Source: Turnera subulata (lineage: Eukaryota > Streptophyta > Magnoliopsida > Malpighiales > Passifloraceae). Taken from it: a stretch of DNA of 64,000 nucleotides. The position numbers and the translations under genes are program-made. Location of the stretch: contig JAKUCV010004237.1 of assembly GCA_028386065.3 (NCBI GenBank), positions 124,001-188,000 on the forward strand. The letters are read 5' to 3'. Positions 12,606 to 24,414 of this stretch are shown one piece after another; the first letter of the stretch is position 1, and each line of letters opens with the position of its first letter. The notes beneath the pieces are model-generated. The model saw only the letters and a program-made list of their open reading frames with translations. It made no database searches and was not told the DNA's origin.

Positions 12606-12731
12606 CAAGATTGCAAAAAAATCTCAAGGCGCCGTCGTCGACGAACAACCTAATCTATTGCCATTGTCCAAGATTGCAAAAAAATCTCAAGGCGCCGTCG
12701 TCGACGAACAACCTAATCTATTGCCATTGTC
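12606..12731. repeat. 63-bp tandem duplication (two copies)
   Basis: Two adjacent, essentially identical 63-bp units each begin CAAGATTGCAAAAAAATC and contain GGCGCCGTCGTCGACGAAC. 63 is a multiple of three, so the duplication keeps the frame of a 96-codon ORF (12547-12837). That ORF has no recognisable homology and may be chance. Confidence 0.85.
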
Positions 12732-13032
12732 TACATCCAACTCTATGGCCACAATCCATGTGCTGCCATCTCAGTGGGCATTAGTCCGGCCGCCGCCTGC
12801 AACCGCCACGAGGCTAGGCACGAAGAGTGAGATTTAAAATTTAACAATTAATATTTATATACATATTATCTATATCTATTTAAGAATTAACATATATTTT
12901 ATATATTTTCTCAAAAAAATAAATTTTATATTGATGACAAGGCATGCACTTAAATATTGGTGATGTGTCATATGACACATATGTTAGTAGCACACTCTTT
13001 GTAAGAAAATATTAGTAACTCTAGCATTAATG

Positions 13033-13359
13033 TTTCTAGATTAGTAAGTGGTTAAATGCTAGTTTGTAAAGCCTATATAAAGGCAGTGTTACAATTCCAT
13101 AATGCATCCAATTTTTGAGAGAGTGTATTCATTTAGATGTCAGGCATTAAGCATTTCTCTTATCTGAGTGTATTGGGAGAGTATTCTCTTTGTTCTTATT
13201 AGTTGTATTTTATTAGTTTATGTGAGTTTTTCATTTTCCTTAGCTCAAGTTTTACACGACCTGTCTGTGTAAGTGAGTTTTGTTTAGTCTCAGCACAGTC
13301 TGCCTGTGTAACGAGGTTGGTAGTGTCGAAGGTTAGTACTTAGTGCTGCGCATTGTTCA
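13033..13359 (+). repeat. 5' LTR of the old Copia element, missing its first 168 bp
   Basis: It matches the 3' LTR from position 26647 to its end (for example TCTAGATTAGTAAGTGG and GGTTGGTAGTGT) and ends TTGTTCA. The leading 168 bases present in the 3' LTR are missing here. The long-TIR element ends immediately to the left. Confidence 0.85.
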
Positions 13360-13365
13360 ACAATC

Positions 13366-13377
13366 TGGTAGCGGAGC
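13366..13377 (+). promoter_or_regulatory. primer-binding site of the old Copia element
   Basis: TGGTAGCGGAGC lies six bases after the 5' LTR, where a tRNA primer would anneal. It is close to, but not the same as, the usual plant initiator-Met motif TGGTATCAGAGC. Confidence 0.7.
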
Positions 13378-13423
13378 AGGTCTTTCCTCGGGAGATCACG
13401 TAGCGGTGTTTTGAGAGAATTCT

Positions 13424-13624
13424 TTGTCGATACAAGGACAAGGACAAGACTTGTGGGAAGTGGTCATTGGTACCAAGGTAGCACAACCTGCAGATGCAAA
13501 CGGAGAGTTGCGGAAGTGGAAGATTGAAGTGGGTAAGGCAATGTTCGCTTTGAAGACAACAGTAGGAAAAGAAATATTGCAATGCATACAGAAAGCTAAA
13601 ACTCCTAAAGAAGCTTGGGATACA
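13424..13624 (+). pseudogene. Copia gag, N-terminal part
   Basis: The frame reads GQDLWEVVIGTKVAQPADAN, then LRKWKIEVGKAMFALKTTV and ends KAKTPKEAWDT. This is the UBN2/DUF4219-type Gag of Copia elements. The frame stops because a solo LTR is inserted at 13625. Skipping that insertion and one copy of its 5-bp target duplication, the same frame continues at 15698. Confidence 0.85.
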
Positions 13625-15692
13625 TGATGCATGTGAACTATGCATAGTTTTAGGCATGATTTAAGATATAATTTGCTCTCATTTCATTGTAATTATATGC
13701 CTTCTATGCACTATTCCACCATTCTCCTCTAAATCCCATCCCTTACTGTGTGATTAGTGATTTCAGGTGCATTTCAATGAATTTTGGAAGATTTTATTAA
13801 AGAATTTGAAGAAACAGTCTCTGCCACGGCCTGAGCCTGTTTCGGGACCTCAGAGCCTGTTCCTGAGTCTGTTATTCACTCTAGATTCAACGAAAGGCCG
13901 CAAACCATCTTCCAATTACAGAATTTCCACTGAAATTCACTATCCTCGCCTTGATCCAAAGAGTCTTCATGACACCTCACCGACCGCAAAAGAAGCTGGA
14001 ATCAATTCGAGGAAAGATCGAGAAGAAATTGCAAACAGACCCAGACACAGGCTCAGCCTGTGCATCCTGCTGAACCCCGAAAATGCAAAAAGAATATATA
14101 ATTGTGCCACTTGCAGAATTTGCAATCATGACACCTGCAAGCATACCTTGAGCGTTTCAGAGGACTTTTTTGACAAATGGAGGCATTAATTATAACGCCT
14201 AGAGGAGAGTCTACTTAAAGAACTATTATTCTCTCCAATTATTCTCCTAAAAACCTGCAGCCCGACAGATTTCACCCTATCATCACGCTTCCCATGGCGC
14301 CTTATCCTGACATGCGAGATGGGGAACTGAAAACCAACTTGTTCAACCAACTTGATCGACTCTCATGATCTCCAGCAAGTCGGAAGGAAAGAAGGGGCCC
14401 GGTTGCATCTATATAAAGGAGGAAGGATGAAGAACAAAGGCATCGAAGAATCGATCAATTGAGATAGAAAAGAGAGAGTTTCAGAAACCTTCAAACAAGG
14501 GTTTAAGGGTACACGATTTTGCAGTTTTCTCTCCAGAAATTGTGTCGCCCCTAACCTCCAATCTGTTCTAAAACCTATGCTCACCTTTATTTTTATTGTT
14601 TCTATAATTCTGAGCATGAATTAAACAACACCTTCTTAGGTTAAAGGGACATGTCTCTGGTTTTATTATAATAAATTGCTCTTTTCATGTTCTTAACCCG
14701 TTTTCTTGTTTTGGTTGCTGCAAAATTGATACATGTTTGAGTTCTGGCCAAACCCCATACATGATTACAGGTGAAGGATCGAGAAGTGAAGCCATAACTA
14801 CTGGATCCACATCAACCAACCCTTAACCTTAGTATTCGAAAGAGACTAAGAGATAATTGAGGAACTAGCCTCAACACCAATCTTAATCCCCTAGATTTGA
14901 CCGATGCAAAAGCATTAGGAGAGTGAGAATCATGAGAGGCACCTGTGAGTGAAAGCAAATGGGGGCAGTATAGGTTGAGAGCGCCTGCAAGAACCGATTT
15001 TTATAATTAACTTTATGTTATCGACATGCCCAACACAGCCTCAGCCTGTCGCAGCATAGTCAAGAAGATAATACCATTTTTATTCTAATTCTTGATTGAT
15101 TACTGAGAAGCCTATTGCAACTAAATGGTAGCTAGGTGAAGGACCGAGAAGTGAAGCCATAGTTGCTAGACCAATAGTAATCAACCTTCACTCCCTAGCC
15201 GCTCAAGAGAAGATAGGGAGAGACTGTGGGTAATAGCACCAACACCAAACTTCATCTCTAAGTGAATGCCTATCCTAGTGATATGAGGTAGATGGAAGCT
15301 TAGGGAACTATCAATAAGATCGAAAGTCATTGATGGTATACTAGGTTGGGAGTCCCTTCAAGACATCTTATTAAACACAGGCCGTCAACAGGATGAGCCT
15401 GTTACGGCATGGACTGAGCAATTTAAAGCATAAAATCAAGGCATGCGAATCCCGGATGCCTATGACTTCTCTCAATCTGATCTTTTCCCACTTCAATTCT
15501 GATATTACTTCTATTTTATTGCTTAGTTTACATTTCAGTAGCATTCACCCAAGATTCACTTTTATTTAATTGTTTTAAACATAATTTGTCTGATCGAAGG
15601 TAAAAAAATTCAACCCAGTCCCTGTGGGTACGACCTTGATAGTACTACAACAACCTTGTGCACTTGCAGGATCTATTGCAGCGACTACATCA
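13625..15692. mobile_element. solo LTR (2.07 kb) inserted in Copia gag
   Basis: It begins TGATGCATGTGAAC and ends GACTACATCA. It is flanked by the 5-bp duplication ATACA (13620-13624 and 15693-15697). Near its right end is the sequence CCCTGTGGGTACGACCTTGA, which I have seen in plant LTRs as inference only. Inside are two related blocks starting GTGAAGGA(T/C)CGAGAAGTG at about 14772 and 15137, and several copies of a GCCTGAGCCTGT-like motif. It has no internal coding region and the ORFs across it are chance. A solo LTR forms when the two LTRs of an element recombine. Confidence 0.8.
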
Positions 15693-15697
15693 ATACA

Positions 15698-16615
15698 CTT
15701 GTCACTCGATTCTCTAAAAAGAATGATACGAAGCTTCAAATTTTAGAGAACGAGTTGTTGTCGGTGACACAAGACAACATGACAATAGCACAGTACTTTC
15801 ACAAAGTGAAGTTCTTGTGCCGTGAGATTTCGGAGTTGGATCCAGAAGCATCTATCGGCGATTCTAGGATGAAGCGAATTCTTATCCATGGTTTAAGGCT
15901 GGAATTTAGAAGCTTTATTGCTGATGTACAAGGTTGACCAAAACAGCCATCGCTTGAGGAATTTGAGAATTTTCTAGCTAGTCAAGAAGACTTAACTAAG
16001 CAAATGGGAGGAGTCTTGTTGAAGAATGAAGAAGAAGCACTCTATGCAAAGAAAAGCAAGTGGAATTCCAAGTAGTGTGGTAGTGATGGATCCAAGAAGA
16101 ATGGTGACAAGTTTAAAAGTCATTATGGTGAGACGAACACTTGTGAAGGAGGCTCGAAGAACTGTTCCAGCGGAAGGAGGTTCGAAGGAAAGTGTTATAA
16201 CTATAATAAGAAGGGACACATGGCGAAAGACTGTTGGTCTAAGAAGAAACCCATGGAAAGCAATGCTGCCATATTCAAAGACGAAGAAGAATGGGATGCT
16301 GACGCATTGTTTGCTGCAGAAAACGAAGAGTTTGCATTTACGGCAACAACACATAATCAAATCGATTATGAGAACGATTGGATTGTCGATTCAGGTTGTT
16401 CAAACCATATGCCAGGTGACAAAGCCAAGCTATAGGATTTGTCAAAATACATAGGCAGTCGTGTGGTGGTGATAGCAAACAACTCCAAGTTACCAATAGC
16501 CTATGTTGGCAACACGACTGTTTCTCCCCAGTGTGGTGATGCTGAAGTGCCACTCCAAAATGTCTATCACGTACCAGGCATGAAGCAGAATCTCCTGTCG
16601 GTATCACAGTTAACA
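15698..16615 (+). pseudogene. Copia gag C-terminal part, zinc knuckle and protease
   Basis: The conceptual reading continues gag (TRFSKKNDTKLQILENELLS, IAQYFHKVKFLCREISELDP, RMKRILIHGLRLEFRSF). After a stop and frame changes near 15937-16220 it gives a degenerate zinc knuckle ([14 protein letters not shown]; the second Cys is Asn) and the protease motif [14 protein letters not shown]. It ends NLLSVSQLT, where the Gypsy insertion begins. A stop lies at about 16434. Inactive. Confidence 0.85.
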
Positions 16616-17109
16616 TGTAACGTCCCGGCTTGTCGACTGTCACTACAGACCAACACGGGACCTTTCCAACATGCTTTGTCCTCACTTGCATGTTTCCAGG
16701 GAAAACTTCCCAAGAGGTCACCCATCCTAGAATTGCTCCAAGCCAAGCAAGTTTAACTTTGGAGTTTTTCTAGAATGAGCGCCGAAAAGGTAGGTGCACC
16801 TTGTTGATATAGTTAGTACCCATCAAACTGTTTAAGCTATTCTCAATTATATAGTCCCATACCTATACAACCTCGAAATCACTTCATTTGAGCTATTCTT
16901 AATTATACAGTCCTATACCCGTATAATTACGAAATCGCTCCAACTGTGCAGCCCCATCCCTACACAGTCTCAGGATCTCTCCTATTCCGGTGTGGATTCG
17001 GTTCATTCATATGCCCCTCCGTCTAAAGCCTGCTGGAAGTCGCTCCTTATCTATGCTCATTCCGGCACTGGCATACACTTCCCGGCCTCATAGACCCCGG
17101 GGTGTCACA
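16616..17109 (-). repeat. LTR A, left copy (~494 bp)
   Basis: It matches 25392-25884 nearly throughout and carries inverted ends (TGTAACGTCCCGG and CCGGGGTGTCACA). Just outside it, reading the minus strand, is GTGGAAGCTGGTGGGCC, a plausible polypurine-like tract for a 3' LTR. Confidence 0.8.
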
Positions 17110-17185
17110 GGCCCACCAGCTTCCACTAGGTTCGTCCCCGAACTCTGCATCGTACTAGAGGAGTCCTGGAGCTCCGCTACCAAGC
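17110..17185 (-). promoter_or_regulatory. collapsed internal region: primer site of LTR B and polypurine-like tract of LTR A
   Basis: Reading the minus strand, LTR B is followed after three bases by TGGTAGCGGAGC (17182-17171), a primer-binding site. Within 60 bases comes GTGGAAGCTGGTGGGCC and then LTR A. A 5'-LTR signal and a 3'-LTR signal lie side by side with no coding sequence between them, so nearly all of an internal region has been lost here. Confidence 0.65.
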
Positions 17186-19694
17186 TGAAACGACCGTATC
17201 CCAAAAAAGACAATACAAAATATAAACAATTATAAAATATCCAAAATGCCCTTAAAACCAGGGATGCCAAACTCTGTGTAAAAACATCAACCCAATACTC
17301 AGAGTAACCAAAAATAAACATCGGGATACAAGAGTCAGATATAATCCAGGCTTAACTAGCCAAAGTAACACCGGTTAAACCTACCGGAATAACAACTGAT
17401 CAAAATCCAAGAAACCAAAACAGTATCCCGACAATAATACGCAGTGGAAAAATAACAATAATGTCAATAACAAGTGTGGAATATATAAGTGTCAACTCTA
17501 TGGATCCACCAGGAAGGAAATGCAGCTACTTGCTGAAATGTAAGAGTCTGATACCCGAGGTAAGAGCAACCGTCAACAAGCTACTAATGATCTGTAAAAC
17601 CACAGTGGCGATTTATATGAGTCACGCACTCAATGTACAATATAAGACAAACATACAGGCACACGAAGATAGGCTCGCAGGGTGAGTAAGTCCACGAGCA
17701 CAAGTATACACACACAATCAACATGTTTCAAATACCACACATACAAGTGTTAGGTGAATTATCTGGCTATTACATTCTTATCATTATTATGGGCCCTCTA
17801 CTGTGTGCGTCGGGCACTGTAGCAACTGGCCAGTTCCCCAGGGCGTATGCCGAAATATAATCATATATAAATACAGTATAAATATCAACACCAGAATGGG
17901 TAAGTTTCGACAAAGAAAACCACTAACAAACAAGTGGCCGACAGCTCTAGGAGGGGTGCTCTCCTCAAAGGAAATTATAAAACAAAATCTTGGGGCACAC
18001 CCGTTAGTCCCCAAGTCGCCAGCACTGTGAGGGGTGCTCTCACCAAAAGAAATGGATAATAACAAATAACTAAGGGGTACACCCGACAAATCCCCAAGGC
18101 ACTAGCTCTGTGAGGGGTACTCTCACTAATATACTAACCGAGGGCGTACCCATCAATTCCCTCGTCGCCGTCTCTGTGAATACAATTCACTAAAAAAGAC
18201 AGGACCCGAGGGGTACCCTCTCTTCCCTCTCGGTGCTACCGGTCAACAGCCCCACAGTAGAACTTATTAATTATTCAGGTACATTATGTCACCAATTATG
18301 AAGTTGTATAAGTGTCCCCTCAAGTTGTATCTAAGTTGTGTACCATTACAGAGGTTCTCTAAACAGAGCCTAAAGCTCACAATAAACAGGATATAGCAAG
18401 ATAGCATATATCACTAGCATGGCAATAACAGCTCATAGGAGAATCACATGGCAAAACAGCACATATTTTTATCATCATGGCAATTCAGCACATAAGCAAC
18501 CAGGTACACAACACAGTCATCAGTATGAAGCATACTCAGCAAGCAGTACTACCTAACCATACCAACAAGTATTCGCATACAGGTATATAAGTCTTATAGA
18601 GTCACCTCAATTATGATGGCGCTCTGTCTGCCCACCACTAGTACCAGCCGCTCCTGAGTTATGTCTCGTGCCTATACACATAGACACCTTATTTCACAAG
18701 ATGTTCAACATTAAACAAATCATGCATGCTCATGCGATGCAACAGTACGTTTAAACCCGGCCCAACTAACTCGCTATAAAAGAGATACAAGATCAAGCCC
18801 AAGGTCTATTCTCTTTTACCAACAACAACTCCAATGTCGCGGGCCTAAGTCTGTAGGTCCTAAAATCATCTAGGTCTATATCCTTATCTCTGGCCCAAGC
18901 CCACATCCTTAAATCTACCATTTACCTATACATGTCCTTGGGCCTAAGCCCATCTCTCATTTAGAATCCAACTAAGTCCAAGTTATAACATATGATTGGG
19001 CCTGGGCCCGATTAAACACCACCCGTGCTCGAAAACAAAGAGAAGGAGGAGGAAGCAAGATTCGTGGCTTACCGGCGAAGAGCGACCGCGACTCACCTCG
19101 AGCGTTATGCCACGAACAGCTCCCCACACTCACAGATCCTCCACAGCGGCGGCGTAGCTGGAAGAAGAGGGACTACGAAGAGGTGGTGGTGGCGTGCTGG
19201 TAACAGAAGGGAAACGGTGGTGGCCTCGTGAGAAAGAGAAAGCAGAGGCGGTGGCGGCATTCACAAGGAAGAATGGGAGAATAGAGAGGTAGGGCGCCGT
19301 CGGGTGAGGAGTAGAGAAGAAAGAAAAGAAAGAGAGAAAAGAAAAGAGAAAAGAAAGGAAGAAAAGAAGGGAGGGTTAGGGTTGTCCGGCCCGGGCGCGG
19401 TCAACCCGCCTAAGTCAACCTTCCTTTGTTTTTTGTTTTTTGTTTTTTTTTGTGTTTAAGCTCAAAACGACGTAGTTTCACTAAAACTACTTAAAAGCCC
19501 AACTTGCAACTCCGAAACCCAATTTAACTCCAACGAAGGCTCGATTAAAGAAGGAACCCGACATAAACTCAATAATTCAAGGTAATTAAATACCCTTAGG
19601 TCAAAACTCCGAAAAAAAAAACTCACGAGGGTAAAATTGAAATTAAAATTTCCGAAAATTCCATAGTTAAATTATGAAAAATTGGGGTGTTACA
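17186..19694 (-). repeat. LTR B (2.5 kb), Tekay type
   Basis: On the minus strand it begins TGTAACACCCCAATTTTTC, directly after the polypurine tract CTTAAGTGGGGTAGAAC, and ends GGGATACGGTCGTTTCA. Both ends resemble those of the Gypsy element at 56023-63991 (TGTAACGCCCC; GGGACACGGGCGTTTCA), and the polypurine tract is nearly the same, so the two belong to one lineage. The ORFs across it are chance. Confidence 0.75.
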
Positions 19695-19743
19695 GTTCTA
19701 CCCCACTTAAGAAAATTTCATCCTTGAAATTACAAGATAAGGA

Positions 19744-21000
19744 TCAAAACAGATGTGGATACTGCTCTCTCATATGGGAATCCACCTCCCAAGTAGCCTT
19801 ATTCGGAGAATGACGGCTCCATCTAACTCGAACCATAGGAATAGTACGACTCCTCAACTGCCGTACTTCCCGAGCTAAGATCTCAACCGGCTCCTCGACA
19901 TAAGTCAAATCTTCAGCAACCTCCAACTCCACAGGTGATACCACATGACTCGAATCAGACCGATAACGCCTCAACATCGAGACATGGAATACATCGTGTA
20001 TACGAGACAGCTCCTCCGGTAAAGCCAATCTGTAGGCCAGCGGACCAATCCGCTCCACGATCTCATAAGGACCGATATAACAAGGTCTCAACTTGCCCTT
20101 CCTCCCAAACCGGATAACACCTCTCCAGGGAGCAACACGGAGCAAAACTCTGTCACTTAAACTGTACTCCATCTCCCGACGATGCTTATCAGCATAACTC
20201 CTCTGTCGGTCCTGAGCAGCTCTCATGCACTACTTGACCCATTCAATCTGATCCACAGTTTCGTGGACAAGATCTGGGCCAATCATCTGTCTCAGACCCT
20301 CCTCTTCCCAATAGATCGGACTACGGCACTTCCGCCCGTACAAAGCCTCATAAGGCGCCATATCGATACTGGAGTGATAACCGTTGTTATAAGCAAACTC
20401 AACCAACGACAATGTCTCATCCCAAGAACCACTGAAGTTGAGCACACAGGCTCTAAGCATATCCTCCAAAGTCTGAATAGTCCTCTCTGACTGTCCATCT
20501 GTCTGCGGATGAAAAGCTGTACTGAAATTCAGCTTAGTACCTAAAGCTAACTGCAAACTCTTCCAGAAGTGGGATGTGAACCTCGAATCCCTATCCGACA
20601 CAATGGATAGAGGAACTCCATGTAATCTGACAACACCCGAGACATACATTCTTGCCAGCTTATCCATCGTACCCATCTGCTGGATGGGTAGGAAGTGAGC
20701 TAACTTAGTCAACCAATCGATAATGACCCAAATGGCATCATGCCGACCCCGGGTTCTCGGTAACCCAATCACAAAATCTGTAGTGATGTGCTCTCACTTC
20801 CACTGCAGAATAGACAAAGATCTCATCTTGCCGACAGGAGCCTGATGCTCGGCTTTCACCTGCTGACAAGTCATACAACAAGCCACAAATTCTGCAACAT
20901 CCTTCTTCATCCCCGGCCACCAATAGTGACTCTTCAGGTTCAGGTACATCTTTGTGCTACCCGGATGTATGGCATAAGGTGCGTTGTACGCCTCATCCAT
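19744..21000 (-). pseudogene. Gypsy integrase with chromodomain-like C-terminus
   Basis: From 21000 leftwards the reading gives the zinc-binding HHCC region (IHPGSTKMYLNLKSHYWWPG, then CCMTCQQVK), the catalytic core (DAIWVIIDWLTKLAHF, VSDRDSRFTSHFW, FHPQTDGQSERTIQTLEDML) and the C-terminal GPYEIVERIGPLAYRLALP, HDVFHVSMLRRY and VRWSRHSPNKATWEVDSHMR, ending QYPHLF. The ending resembles the modified chromodomain of Tekay-type chromoviruses. In-frame stops at 20230 (TAG) and 20794 (TGA) break it. Confidence 0.85.
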
Positions 21001-21003
21001 AAT

Positions 21004-22475
21004 CTACCTCCTCAGGTCATCCACGTTCGGAACACAAAGACGATCACCTATCATCAAAGCTCCATCCTCTCGGATGTAAAAACTAGAACTCTCTCCACCA
21101 AGAGCCTTATCCCTCAACTCTGCTAGATGAGGGTCACCGAACTGCAACTCCATAATCTTATCCCATGAGGTCGATCGGATGCTCAAACTGGCCAATAAGG
21201 CCCCGGTATCATCAACCTCCAACTGAGCATCCAAAGACCTCAACTCCAACAAAGATGGCAAATCAAAAGAAACCGGCTCCTCATCTGCAGATGAAACTCT
21301 CTTTTGGCTCAAAGCATCTGCAACAACATTAGCCTTTCCCGGATGGTACTCAACATTATAGTCATAATCCTTCAGGAGCTCGATCCAATGCCTCTGCCTC
21401 ATATTGAGCTCCTTCTGGGTCATGATGTACTTCAAGCTCTAAAGATCCGTCAAAATCCGACACTTCTCCCCAAAAAGATGGCGTCTCCAGATCTTCAAAG
21501 CAAAGACCACAGCAGCTAACTCTAAATCATGGGTCGGATAATTCTTCTCATGAGTCCTCAACTGCCTAGAAGCATAGGCAATCACCCGACCCTCCTGCAT
21601 CAACACACAACCCAAACCCAAACCAGAAGCATCACTAAACACCGTGTACTCCACACCGGGTCTAGGAACTGTCAACATTGGTGCAGATGTCAACCGACTC
21701 TTCAGCTCCTCAAAACTCTGCTGGCAACGATCATCCCACACATAAGAGCAATTTTTCCTCAGCAGTTTAGTCATAGGACATGCTATTAAGGAAAAACCCT
21801 CAATGAACCTGCGATAGTAACCAGCAAGTCCAAGGAAACTCCGCACCTCAGATGCATTCTTCGGCGGTTACCACTCTATAACTGCCTTAACCTTGGCCGG
21901 GTCCACCTTAATACCTTCTCCCGACACTATATGGCCGAGGAAAGCCACTTCATCCAACCAAAATTCGCATTTGCTGAGTTTGGCATAAAACTGCTTCTCC
22001 CGCAACCTCTGTAACACCAACCTCAAATTCTCCTCATGCTCGGCCTTACTCCTCGAGTAAACCAGAATATTATCAATGAACACAACAACAAACCGATCTA
22101 GGAGCTCATGGAACACCCCATGTATCACACACATGAACACTGCAGGAGCATTTGTCAACCCGAAAAGAACCATAACAAATTCATAGTGACCATACCGGGT
22201 GCGAAAAGTAGTCTTTGGTATGTCCTATTCTGCAATCCTGACCTGATGGTATCCGGATTGCAAGTCGATCTTTAAGAACACTAATGCTCCCTGCAACTGA
22301 TCAAATAAGTCATCAATCCTAGGCAACTATATTTGTTCTTCACAGTCACCTTGTTCAACTGCCTGTAGTCCACACACATCCGCATACTACGATCCTTCTT
22401 CTTAACAAACAAGACCGGGGCACCCCAAGGTGAAGTGCTCGGTCTAATGAAACCTTTTTCTAGCAACTCCTCCAA
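21004..22475 (-). pseudogene. Gypsy reverse transcriptase and RNase H
   Basis: The blocks in order are [52 protein letters not shown], the active site [35 protein letters not shown] and then RNase H ([39 protein letters not shown]). The active site normally reads with two aspartates; here the second is Asn (codon AAT at 22069-22071), which alone should abolish catalysis. Stops fall at 21004, 21439 and 21868, with a frame change near 22300. Confidence 0.88.
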
Positions 22476-23114
22476 CTACTTCTTCAACTCTTGAAGTTCA
22501 ATTGGAGCCATCCTATAGGGTAGAATAGAGATAGGAGTAACTCCCGGTACCAAGTCCACTGTGTACTCCACCTCTCGCTCCGGAGGTAAACCTGGTAACT
22601 CGTCAGGAAAAACATCTGGAAACTCCCTCACTATTGGGATATCCTCCAAACCCGGCACTGGTACCGTAGAGTCCACCACATAGGCAAGGAACACATCACA
22701 TCCTTCCCGAATCATCCAGAAAGCCTGCATGGCTGATATACAACAAGCAGAAAGAGCTCTCCGCTCCCCAACAAACACCAATCTACGCCCTAAAAGAGAA
22801 CACAAAGCCACTTCCTTGGCTCGACAATCTACCACTGCTTGGTGTCTAGAAAACCAATCCATGCCAAGAATCACATCAAACTCACTCAAATCTATAACAC
22901 TAAGATCAGTGGGAAAACACTCACCATCATACTCAACAGACACATTCCTACATACCCGATCCACACTAACTATACTACCCATAGGTAATCGAACTCTCAA
23001 GGGTCTACCTAGGTCATCATCATCACAATCATGTCTAGTCATGTATGCACATGAAATAAAAGAATATGTAGAGCCCGGATCAACCAAAGCATGTGCACAA
23101 TGACCAAAAACCAT
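22476..23114 (-). pseudogene. Gypsy aspartic protease and linker to reverse transcriptase
   Basis: A 212-codon open stretch starts at MVFGHCAHALVDPGSTYSF, the protease active-site region (DPGST variant), and continues VILGMDWFSRHQAVVDCR and IVREFPDVFPDELPGLPP to YRMAPIELQELKK. The stop at 22476 is TAG where the family usually has a Gln-type codon. It sits between gag (right) and reverse transcriptase (left), as expected. Confidence 0.85.
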
Positions 23115-23583
23115 AAATATACCTGCAATGACCTCTGAAGCATCAGCAGCCTCCTCTCTAGTGATGGCATAAACTCGAGGTGTAGCCGCCTGCGTTGCTC
23201 AACCTCTGCCCCCAGATCCATTACCACGACCACGACCTCTATAACCATTGCCCCTGCCTGAGCTCGAAGCTACAGAACTCTGAACTGTGTACTGAGATCC
23301 ACTACTAGACTTCTCAGGACAATTGGGCCTGATGTGCCCGAACTTCCCACAACCCTAGAACTTGAGTGGAGGGCGCTCTGAAACATCCTATCCACGGGAC
23401 ACATCCTGATGCGACTGACCACCCGATGATCTACCCGATCCGCCTCGGTAGCCACCTCCCCAGTTCTTCTTAGACCACAGAAAGAAGAACCACCTGAATA
23501 ACCACCACTAGAAGTTGTATACTGCTTCTTCGGCTGACTACCACTGTCTGCAAAAGATGAATCACGCTTCTTCTGTCTAGCTG

Positions 23584-24414
23584 ATCGAGCCTGCTGTGCT
23601 GCCAAAGGATCCTCTCCGTGTCCACTACAGCCTCACAAACTGCATCCTAGGTCTTGTGTCTCCCACTAGCCACAGGTGCCCCCACGGTATGACGTAGGGC
23701 ATTCAAAAACCGTCTGCACTTGGTCTCCTCATCTGGCAAAAACTCTCTAGCATAGGAGAGAAGAGTGTTGTATCGAATCCGAAAAGCAGTGACTGACTCG
23801 TCATCCCCCTGCCTGATCTCAAGGAACTGCCTCTTTAACTCCTCTCGGTAACTGATAGAGAGGAACTCCTTATAGAACCTCTCCTTGAAATCTTCCCACA
23901 GCATCACCACTGGTTTAGGCATATTTGCCACCAGCTCCTGCCACCATGTCAGAGCATAACCAATGAACATGTGGGCCACATACTTTGCCCGAGACGCTGG
24001 CTGACATGTGAACTTTTCCATCACATTCTCCACTTGTCTGAACCAAACATCTGTTAGCTTCTCCACCTTGTCCTCGCCCGAGAACTCACCAATCCCCGAC
24101 TTGTTGATGTGCTTATAGCCACTCTCCAAACTACCCACCGTGGGATCTGCAGCAGGCACCGGCCGTGCCCTCCACTGAAACTGCTGCCACTGAAGAAAAG
24201 CCTGATACTATTGCAGCATCGCTGGGTCCATACCAGGAGGTACTATATTCTGTTGCCCAGTTCCCGCAGCACCACCCCCTGCTGCATTGGCGTTCCCCTG
24301 TCCAGCAGGAACTTCTCCTCCTGCTGCATCATCCTATACCCCGTTATCGTTTCCTTGCCCAACAGGAATCTACATCACCGACACTTTGTCGGAAACATGA
24401 CTAGGGGCGTACCC
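23584..24414 (-). repeat. gag tandem duplication, copy 1 (831-bp unit)
   Basis: The unit boundary contains GCCTGCTGTGCTGCC at 23589 and recurs as GCCTGCTATGCTGCC at 24420. The spacing of 831 bp is 277 codons exactly, so the repeat is in frame. The copies differ at a modest number of bases. Confidence 0.85.

Larger units (their letters stand above)
10985..13030. mobile_element. long-TIR element (~2 kb) containing a LINE 3' fragment
   Basis: The left end (from TAATGCTAGAATTACTAAC) and the reverse complement of the right end (from TAATGCTAGAGTTACTAAT) match for about 35 bases through TTTTCTTACAAAGAG. They then match again more loosely through a palindromic CATATGACACATATG block. This is an inverted terminal repeat of roughly 70 bases. 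TA or TAA could be the target duplication but this is not resolved. Inside lie a LINE RNase H module (11051-12046), AT-rich filler, and a GC-rich patch with a 63-bp tandem repeat. No transposase was seen, so it would be a non-autonomous carrier. The superfamily is unknown. Confidence 0.6.

Noticed and set aside
13767..14189. 140-codon ORF
   Set aside because: It lies wholly inside the solo LTR 13625-15692 and shows no protein homology.
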